Assembly: GCA_035546335.1 (NCBI GenBank)
Contig: DATKDP010000083.1
Location: forward strand, 1 to 64,000
Length of the DNA: 64,000 nucleotides
From: DATKDP01 sp035546335
Lineage (GTDB): Bacteria > Acidobacteriota > Thermoanaerobaculia > Gp7-AA8
Direction of reading: 5' to 3'
Within the stretch, counting starts at the first letter, position 1, and each line of letters begins with the position of its first letter. Under the pieces are notes generated by a model, which saw nothing but the letters and a program-made list of their open reading frames with translations, was not told the DNA's origin and ran no database searches. Both the position numbers and the translations under genes were made by a program. This document shows positions 58,621-64,000 of the stretch, piece after piece.

Positions 58621-58719
58621 GGCTGGACATTCCGATGTCCAGCCCGTAACGCCGACGACGATCGTACCCATGGCTCACATCATCGCCCGTCACCGGGCCG
58701 AAGATCGGAATCTTGGGCC
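58621..58719. repeat. REP-like composite: type B then type A hairpin
   Basis: Type B at 58621-58644 (arms GGCTGGACAT/ATGTCCAGCC, loop TCCG, perfect) and type A at 58696-58719 (loop CGGA, one mismatch: ATCTTGGGCC). The B-to-A start distance is 75 bp, exactly as at 2207/2282, and the spacer shares GACGACGATCGTACCCAT. It lies 3' of the small basic protein gene. Confidence 0.85.
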
Positions 58720-58751
58720 ACATGAAAACGATCGTCCTCGTCCCAGATCCA

Positions 58752-59084
58752 CTATCTCGTCTCGGCGGCGACACGTCGCACCTGCTCCGCGATCGCCGCC
58801 GTGCCGGCCTGGACGACCGTCGCCGAATCGAACCGCCCGAGGATCGGATCATGGACGCCGCGGCGGATGAGCTCGCGGCGCAGCGCGATGAAGCGCTCCC
58901 ACAACTCCTTCCCGATCGCTCGCGCCTCTCGCTGATTGCGATCCAGCGCCGTGCCAAGCCGTTCCTCGACCCCTTCGGTTGCCCGCTCCATTTCTTCAGC
59001 CAGGCTGGCGGCGGCACGCGCGATCTCCTCGCCGGTGAGGGGCCTTGCTTCGATCTCCTGCTCCATCGTCGGATCCCCGGCCAT
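58752..59084 (-). CDS. Conserved-looking helical protein of unknown function
   Basis: A 110-aa, mostly helical, soluble protein (LTGEEIARAAASLAEEMERA, then LGTALDRNQREARAIGKELW, then GVHDPILGRFDSATVVQAGT). Its ATG directly follows the TGA of the upstream aminotransferase, so it is cotranscribed with it. I do not recognise a family. The alternating charged helices suggest a coiled-coil or partner-binding role. Confidence 0.65.
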   Translation of the reverse strand: MAGDPTMEQEIEARPLTGEEIARAAASLAEEMERATEGVEERLGTALDRNQREARAIGKELWERFIALRRELIRRGVHDPILGRFDSATVVQAGTAAIAEQVRRVAAETR

Positions 59085-60422
59085 TCATCGCAGTCGATTC
59101 AGAACCTGGCGCACCCGCCCAAGTCCGGCCACGATCTCTTCGGGGGACGCGGCACCGACCGAAAGTCGCATCCATCCGTCCTCGCGCTGAAGGCCGAACG
59201 CCTGGAAAGGAACGACGGCGAACCCCGCCTCGTCGAGCAGCAGCTCGCGAATCTGATCGTTCGACTCGATCGGCGTCTCCCCCGCCAGCCGGCCGAACAG
59301 ATCGAAGCGAGCCGACAGGTAGATGGCTCCCTGAGGCGGAATCGAATCGACGGGGAGTCCCTCCCGCTTCATCGCCTGGAAGCCGTCGTGAAGCAGATCG
59401 AGCCGGCGTTTCGCTTCTTTCGTCATGCGCCGTCGCGCTCGATCGACCGCTTCGGAGTCCGCGAGAAGCCGTGCGGTGGCGACCTGCTCGGGCTTGGGTG
59501 CCCACGCGCCGACGTGCCCCAGGATGTCGCGCATCCGGAACGCAATCCAGGGGGGAGCCGCGCACCACCCTACGCGCAGACCGGTGGCCGCGAATGCCTT
59601 CGAGATTCCGTCGACGATCACCGTCCACGCAGCTGCTTCCGGAACGACCTCCGGCGGCGTGTAGTGCCGCACGTCACCGAACGTCAGCATCCAGTAGATG
59701 TGATCCCAGAGGATGAAAAGCGAGCGGTCGCCGCGTTCGGCACGACGGCGATTCTCATCGACGACAAGCTGTGCGATCTTCTCGATCTCGCCGCGCGCGA
59801 GCACGGTTCCCGTCGGGTTGAGCGGCGTATTGATGCAGATGAGTCGCACACCGTCGATCAGCGGTGCGATCATTTCCGCCGTCGGAAGAAAATTCGTCTC
59901 TGCGGACGTCGGAATCTCCACCGGAACGCCGCCCGTGAGAAACGTATAGTGATTGTTGTTCCATGACGGAGTGGGGTAGAGCACCTTCTCGCCCGGTTGA
60001 ACCAGCGTCATGTATGCGGCGAAGATGATCGGGCGGGCGCCTCCGGCGATGAGCACCGATTCGATTGGATAGGCGAGCCCCAGCTCCCGCTCGTACAGCC
60101 GAACGACCTCGTTGCGCAGCTCCGGAAGGCCGTCGGCCGGGGGATAGTTCGTTGCGCCGCTCGCCAGCGCGTCGTTGATCCCTCGCTCGAGCTCCGGAGG
60201 AATCCGGAACTCCGAAGGCGAAAAGTCGCCGACCGTGAGATTGCAGACCGTGCGACCGCTCCCCTTCAGATCGCGAATCTCTGCGGCGATCTTCAGGATC
60301 TCCGAGCCGACCAGTCCCCGCGCGATGGACGACAGCCCCCGCACTTCTTCCGACGCGAGATCTTCCGGGCGCGGAAAGTAGAGCCGCGCATCCACGGTCG
60401 TGGTCGTCGTCATCGCCCGCAT
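59085..60422 (-). CDS. PLP-dependent aminotransferase, aspartate-aminotransferase-like
   Basis: A 445-aa fold-type I enzyme: LTVGDFSPSEFRIPPELERG, INTPLNPTGT, DHIYWMLTFGD, and the PLP Lys in VDGISKAFAATGLRVGW. The acceptor-site Arg is probably in GWMRLSVGAAS near the C-terminus. Somewhat longer than typical AspAT (about 400), with an N-terminal extension. The start at 60422 is uncertain; ATG 60413 is an alternative. The downstream 110-aa gene starts immediately after its stop. Confidence 0.9.
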   Translation of the reverse strand: MRAMTTTTTVDARLYFPRPEDLASEEVRGLSSIARGLVGSEILKIAAEIRDLKGSGRTVCNLTVGDFSPSEFRIPPELERGINDALASGATNYPPADGLPELRNEVVRLYERELGLAYPIESVLIAGGARPIIFAAYMTLVQPGEKVLYPTPSWNNNHYTFLTGGVPVEIPTSAETNFLPTAEMIAPLIDGVRLICINTPLNPTGTVLARGEIEKIAQLVVDENRRRAERGDRSLFILWDHIYWMLTFGDVRHYTPPEVVPEAAAWTVIVDGISKAFAATGLRVGWCAAPPWIAFRMRDILGHVGAWAPKPEQVATARLLADSEAVDRARRRMTKEAKRRLDLLHDGFQAMKREGLPVDSIPPQGAIYLSARFDLFGRLAGETPIESNDQIRELLLDEAGFAVVPFQAFGLQREDGWMRLSVGAASPEEIVAGLGRVRQVLNRLR

Positions 60423-60480
60423 ACTAACTCATGCGACTCGATCCCGCACCCGGCGGCCTTCCTCCCGTCGCCGGTCCCGC

Positions 60481-60510
60481 GGGGAGAGCGGGCGTCCCGC
60501 GCCCACCCCT
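60481..60510. repeat. GC-rich repeat, type C (copy 4)
   Basis: GGGGAGAGCGGGCGTCCCGC followed by GCCCACCCCT: the core GGGCGTCCCGCGCCC is shared with 45684-45708 and, inverted, 208-240. It lies between the aminotransferase and FKBP genes. Confidence 0.55.
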
Positions 60511-60541
60511 GGTGCAAGGGCTCGAGCCAATCTCGCGCAAC

Positions 60542-61342
60542 TCAGCGAATGGCGATCAGCTCGACCTCGAAAGTCAGCAGTCCCTGCGGCTTCGACGGGT
60601 CTCGCGCATAGGCGAGTTTTGCAGGAATCCAGAAACGACGAATCTCTCCTTCGACCATGAGCTGGAGCCCTTCCCTCCAACCCGCGATCACCTCGCGCAA
60701 CGCCAGCTCCACGGGGGATCCACGCGGAATCGACGAGTCGAACATCGTTCCGTCGCTCGTCCATCCGGTGTAGTGGACAACGACACGGCTCGACCGCTTC
60801 GGGTGAACGGTCCCCGATCCATCCTTCAGAACGATCGACGCGAGACCGGACGGCGTGTGGAGCGCATCCGCCGGCGGCGTCGTCAGATGCTCGGGGGGGT
60901 CGGGGACGCGGAGAATCTCGAGCAGTTCGGCCTCGATCACCAGTCCGCCCGGCCGTCTGGTCTTCCCCTGCGATGCGAGACTCTCGGGGATCCAGAATTG
61001 CCGTGTCTCTCCTTCGATCATCTCCAGCATTCCCTCCCTCCAACCGGGGATCATACTCGGCACTGCCAGAAGCACCGCGCGCGGCTCCTGCACGGCGTCG
61101 ATCTGGTTGCCGTCCCCGTCCCAGACGACATAACGGATCTTCACCACGTCATTCTCGCGCGGATGATCGGCGCCATCGCCCTCGACGAGGGAGACCCAGG
61201 CGACGCCATTCGGGAGGAGAGTTGCCTCGGGGGGTCTGTTCGGGGCGGGGCGCGGAGACGACTGCGCGGGAAGGGGTCCGACCGAAGTGAGGAAGACGAA
61301 AGACGCGAGAACGAGGAAACGCATCGATGAGGTGGTTGTCAT
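60542..61342 (-). CDS. Exported tandem FKBP-type peptidyl-prolyl isomerase
   Basis: A 266-aa protein with a signal (SMRFLVLASFVFLTSVGPLPA) and two FKBP domains (about 60-150 and 165-266). Each ends with the matching motif: IPGWREGMLEMIEGETRQFWIP and IAGWREGLQLMVEGEIRRFWIP. The second also has VVVHYTGWTSDGTMFDSS. It catalyses prolyl isomerisation or acts as a periplasmic chaperone. The first domain lacks the YTG motif and may be inactive. The start is uncertain: ATG 61348, 61342 or 61324 are all possible. Confidence 0.88.
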   Translation of the reverse strand: MTTTSSMRFLVLASFVFLTSVGPLPAQSSPRPAPNRPPEATLLPNGVAWVSLVEGDGADHPRENDVVKIRYVVWDGDGNQIDAVQEPRAVLLAVPSMIPGWREGMLEMIEGETRQFWIPESLASQGKTRRPGGLVIEAELLEILRVPDPPEHLTTPPADALHTPSGLASIVLKDGSGTVHPKRSSRVVVHYTGWTSDGTMFDSSIPRGSPVELALREVIAGWREGLQLMVEGEIRRFWIPAKLAYARDPSKPQGLLTFEVELIAIR

Positions 61343-61427
61343 GATCATGATTGCGCTCGTTGATCCAGATGCGACCGGCCAGGCGCGCCGTGGTTCGCCG
61401 GCAGCTCGAGCATCGATCGGGATGATG

Positions 61428-61455
61428 AAAACGGCCGCCCGTACATGGGCGGCCG
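61428..61455 (-). terminator. Rho-independent terminator of the HU gene
   Basis: On the minus strand: CGGCCGCCC, loop ATGTAC, GGGCGGCCG, then TTTT. A 9-bp perfect stem with a T-run, 26 bases after the HU stop. This is the clearest intrinsic terminator in the window. Confidence 0.9.
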
Positions 61456-61480
61456 CCGTGCCCGGATACATGGAACGATG

Positions 61481-61777
61481 CTATTTCTTGACGCCGAGAA
61501 TGGCATCCTTCGCCGCCTTGGCAACGCGGAACTTGACCACGCGCTTGGCTGGGATCTTGATCGCCTCTCCGGTGGCGGGGTTGCGACCGGTGCGCGCCTT
61601 GCGATTCACGAGAACCAGCTTCCCCAGACCGGGAACGGTGAAGCTCTTCTTCGCTTCCCTGTAGGCGAGCTGCGCGAGCTCTTCGAGCACGTCGGTTGCA
61701 GCCTTCTTCGTGATTCCGGTCTTTTCGGCGAGGTGCTGTGCAATCTGCGATTTGGTCATCGGCTTGGCCTGAGCCAT
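61481..61777 (-). CDS. hup: HU-family DNA-binding protein
   Basis: A 98-aa nucleoid protein: TKSQIAQHLAEKTGITKKAA dimerisation helices, the FTVPGLGKLVLVNRKARTGR strand, the DNA-minor-groove arm with GRNPATGE, and VVKFRVAKAAKDAIL. AAAGGAG lies 8 bases upstream of the ATG, and an intrinsic terminator follows. It has a few extra N- and C-terminal Lys-rich residues compared with E. coli HU. Monocistronic. Confidence 0.96.
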   Translation of the reverse strand: MAQAKPMTKSQIAQHLAEKTGITKKAATDVLEELAQLAYREAKKSFTVPGLGKLVLVNRKARTGRNPATGEAIKIPAKRVVKFRVAKAAKDAILGVKK

Positions 61778-61990
61778 AGAACGTCTCCTTTACCCTCTGA
61801 TGAATTCCTGTCGTCGTTTGTTGCCGTCGCCGCACGAATGCAACTGGCGGACTCTAGCGGGAAGCGAGGTTCGAGTGCAAGAGAAAAATGAATTGATTTC
61901 GCGAAATCGTGATGCAATTCACATTCTTTTGCAAGTACGCGGACTCCCCCGCCGTCGAGGTCGTCAGAGGATGTGCCGCGCCGTTGTAGA

Positions 61991-63121
61991 TCAACTACAG
62001 CACTCTTCCAGTTCCAGCAGCAGCTTTTCCGCGAGTCTTCTGTCGATGCCGCGAAGCTCGGCGTGGCGCCGCATTGCGTCGACACGATCGCCGAGTCGCA
62101 TCGCGACGAGCGCAGCATTCCGGTGAGCTGACGCATGATCGGGGCGCAGCCGGAGGACTTTCTCGTAGCTCTCGAGCGCCTTCGAGGGCTGCTCGAACCG
62201 CTCGTAGAGCTCGCCCACGTGAAAGTGGGACTGAACGAACGAAGGATCGATGCGCAGCGCGTTCTCGTACGATTCGAGCGCCTCGTCATAGAGGCCGAGG
62301 GCATGCAGCGCCATTCCCAGTCCATCATGCGACTCCACCGAATCCGGCCGCAAACGGATCGCCTGTTCGTAGAGGGCGCGCGAGGCTTCGAACTCTCCTG
62401 AGGCAGCAGCACTCAGTCCCGCTCCCATGTGCGTGTCCGCGGCCCACTCCTCGAAGCTTCTTCCGCGCTCGACCTTCAACGCGATCGCGCGCGCACTCGG
62501 AATCGCGAAGTTCAGATTCTGAGCATCGGCCACCTGGACCGTCGCGATGCCGATCACCTGTCCCCGCCCGTCGAGCACCGGGCTTCCACTCGAGCCACGA
62601 GAGATCGGCGCGGTGATCTGCAGGATACTCCCGATGGTGTCGACCTCGCGAAGTGTCGATACGATTCCGTCGCTCACTGTCTGCTCGAGTCCGTACGGGC
62701 TTCCGATCACGACGACCTTCTCCCCCGGTGCGGGAGCCTTCTGGCTCAACCGAAGCGGTCTGACCCGCGTGAACGGGATGTCGACGAGGACCTTGATCAG
62801 GTCGCCGTCAGGATCTTCCGCGAGCACTTCGACGATCGGGTAGACTCTGCCGCTCTTCCCCTTCACCTCGGCTCTCACCGCTCCGGCCAACACGTGACGA
62901 TTGGTCACCAGATGGCCTCGACGATCGACGAAGAATCCGGTGCCGAGCTGCACGCTCTCACCTGTGTCGTCGTATCCGACGACCGTGACGATCGACGGCT
63001 GGACTCGCTTGATCAGGTTCGGCAGAGAGACGTCTGCTGCAGCGGACTGCATCGGGAACATCATCATGGCCACCGCGAGTGCAACTCCCGTCGCGCGACC
63101 CGTTCTGAAATGCGGTGTCAT
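61991..63121 (-). CDS. Exported trypsin-like serine protease with TPR repeats
   Basis: A 376-aa protein with a signal (about 10-29). The chymotrypsin/HtrA-like domain has catalytic His76 (VTNRHVLAG), Asp107 (DPDGDLIKVL) and Ser178 (SRGSSGSPVLDG), followed not by PDZ but by about four TPR repeats (SFEEWAADTHMGAGLSAAAS, YEQAIRLRPDSVESHDGLGM, YENALRIDPSFVQSHFHVGE). It may cleave or regulate misfolded envelope proteins, with TPRs recruiting substrates. The protease-TPR pairing replaces the PDZ of DegP. Confidence 0.9.
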   Translation of the reverse strand: MTPHFRTGRATGVALAVAMMMFPMQSAAADVSLPNLIKRVQPSIVTVVGYDDTGESVQLGTGFFVDRRGHLVTNRHVLAGAVRAEVKGKSGRVYPIVEVLAEDPDGDLIKVLVDIPFTRVRPLRLSQKAPAPGEKVVVIGSPYGLEQTVSDGIVSTLREVDTIGSILQITAPISRGSSGSPVLDGRGQVIGIATVQVADAQNLNFAIPSARAIALKVERGRSFEEWAADTHMGAGLSAAASGEFEASRALYEQAIRLRPDSVESHDGLGMALHALGLYDEALESYENALRIDPSFVQSHFHVGELYERFEQPSKALESYEKVLRLRPDHASAHRNAALVAMRLGDRVDAMRRHAELRGIDRRLAEKLLLELEECCS

Positions 63122-63357
63122 CGCTTCCCTTTCCGAGCCGCCCGCCCCGAACCTCGCTTCGTGGGGTGGCCTGACGCCCTTCCGGCAGTGAGCCGGCTAG
63201 GGACTCAGTTCGCAAGAAAGGAGCCAGAAAAGGGATGAAAACAACTGCCGGTGAGGCGGTTGAACGGCATCTCGTTGAGGGCAGGCCGGGTACACCACCG
63301 GACTGTCGCCATGCATACTCGAGGCGCCAGCGCCCCGCGTTGAAAACCCGCGCCCGC

Positions 63358-63579
63358 TCACTTTTTCGCTTTTTTCGCGATTTCGCGCTCGATGCGACGC
63401 CGTTGCTCGTCAGGCTCCGCCACCCTTCCCTGCCGCGGCTTACCCTTCCTTTCGTCGCCGGCAACGACGTGATCGATCGGCGCTGTTTCGAGACTCTTTC
63501 CTGCGAAATCTTCTCCTGCGCCGCGATGCGACCTCGTCTGTTCACGATCGGCAATCGATTTCCTCGTCGATGTAGCCAT
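63358..63579 (-). CDS. Small basic protein of unknown function
   Basis: A 73-aa Lys/Arg-rich protein (MATSTRKSIADREQTRSHRG, then KGKPRQGRVAEPDEQRRRIE, REIAKKAKK). Its start overlaps that of the divergent 63578 gene by 2 bases. Composition suggests a nucleic-acid-binding or structural small protein, but no family is recognised, and low complexity makes the call uncertain. The 236-base gap 63122-63357 shows no gene or known RNA motif. Confidence 0.4.
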   Translation of the reverse strand: MATSTRKSIADREQTRSHRGAGEDFAGKSLETAPIDHVVAGDERKGKPRQGRVAEPDEQRRRIEREIAKKAKK

Positions 63580-63952
63580 GTCTCAGCTCTTCGATCTGCC
63601 GGCTCGCCTTCGCTACACCTTCATCGCCTCCGCGGAGCCGGGCGCCGCTCATGGTGACCAGCCGATCGAGATTGCGGAGCTCATCGCCGAGGCTATTCAG
63701 CGTCACGGCGCCTTCGCCCAGGCACGCGTTCTCGTTCCCGACCGGGCGAGCCTCGAGCCGACCGGGGAGAGACCACAACCGCATCCCGATGAGATCGACC
63801 CGATCTTGACCCGCGAGGTGTGGCTCGCGGCCTGTTCGGGAGCTCCTCCGGTGGAGTGGCAGAACGCTCTCGCACACAGCTGGCGGGCTCGACGGCTCCT
63901 TGCACACTGGACGGAGTCGGGAGCACTGCGTCTGGCACCAGCCGGTCACTGA
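63578..63952 (+). CDS. Protein of unknown function
   Basis: A 124-aa soluble protein (LFDLPARLRYTFIASAEPGA, then IEIAELIAEAIQRHGAFAQA, TREVWLAACSGAPPVEWQNA). Predominantly helical, no signal and no recognised motif. Divergent from the small basic protein. An ATG at 63998 may begin a further gene that continues beyond the window. Confidence 0.5.
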   Translation: MSQLFDLPARLRYTFIASAEPGAAHGDQPIEIAELIAEAIQRHGAFAQARVLVPDRASLEPTGERPQPHPDEIDPILTREVWLAACSGAPPVEWQNALAHSWRARRLLAHWTESGALRLAPAGH

Positions 63953-64000
63953 AGCCCCGGAATTCACCATTCCAACGGTTCGCAGTACAATCGATCGATG

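Noticed and set aside
63122..63357. Structured RNA in the 236-base gap before the protease gene
   Set aside because: There are GC-rich stems and purine-rich runs, but no match to cobalamin, c-di-GMP or other riboswitch cores that I can recognise.

Overview
This window is high-GC chromosomal DNA from a bacterium with a two-membrane envelope: it carries a TolC/CusBA-type efflux stack, many lipoproteins and TonB-free secreted proteins. The gene mix (Ser/Thr kinases fused to PD40 or TPR output domains, glycine-tailed DUF2207 proteins, NifJ beside a DHOD-like protein, many PIN/Phd modules, intergenic palindromes) resembles Acidobacteriota. That placement is an inference; there is no rRNA or other phylogenetic marker here. 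No tRNA, rRNA, CRISPR array, intact transposase or prophage was seen.

Layout. 0.3-7.1 kb: a DUF2207 membrane protein, then a two-gene unit of pyruvate:ferredoxin oxidoreductase (nifJ) and a dihydroorotate-dehydrogenase-like flavoprotein. 7.1-9.0 kb: a decayed PIN module, palindromes and a YdeI/OmpD-type protein. 9.0-12.8 kb: a molybdenum hydroxylase operon (2Fe-2S subunit, Tat-exported molybdopterin subunit, XdhC). 13.1-16.5 kb: a LytS/LytTR two-component pair, then an ECF sigma factor with its membrane anti-sigma partner. 16.6-18.4 kb: a membrane protein with 13 Asn-Pro-Cys triplets, translationally coupled to a formylglycine-generating-enzyme-like protein that keeps both copper-binding cysteines. 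18.4-21.3 kb: a graveyard of gene remnants around intact toxin-antitoxin genes. 21.3-24.0 kb: GH15 glucosidase and SDR. 24.4-30.4 kb: remnants, then VTT membrane protein, a DUF3179 lipoprotein with an in-frame TGA at its conserved Cys, a duplicated VapBC/palindrome block, and a mercuric-reductase-like flavoprotein. 30.5-38.1 kb: a Cu/Ag efflux operon. 38.2-40.4 kb: divergent senB and senA for selenoneine. 40.7-46.3 kb: transglutaminase, zwf, a lipoprotein, RluA-type synthase, hemerythrin. 46.5-57.0 kb: two Ser/Thr kinases flanking a second DUF2207 gene and an ABC exporter. 57.0-64.0 kb: two aminotransferases, tandem FKBP, HU, a trypsin-like protease with TPRs, and small unknowns.

Three observations stand out. 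(1) The DUF3179 gene reads through a TGA exactly where the family has Cys, with a 7-bp/5-nt hairpin starting 13 nt downstream, at bacterial SECIS distance. SenA/SenB 13 kb away imply selenium use by the organism, so this is a good selenoprotein candidate, although a nonsense mutation is the simpler rival. (2) The NPC-repeat protein and the coupled FGE-like enzyme look like a substrate/enzyme or metal-handling pair not known to me. (3) A family of 24-nt hairpins occurs in two sequence types whose arms differ by compensatory changes while both keep a TCCG tetraloop. This points to a REP-like element selected on RNA or single-strand structure.
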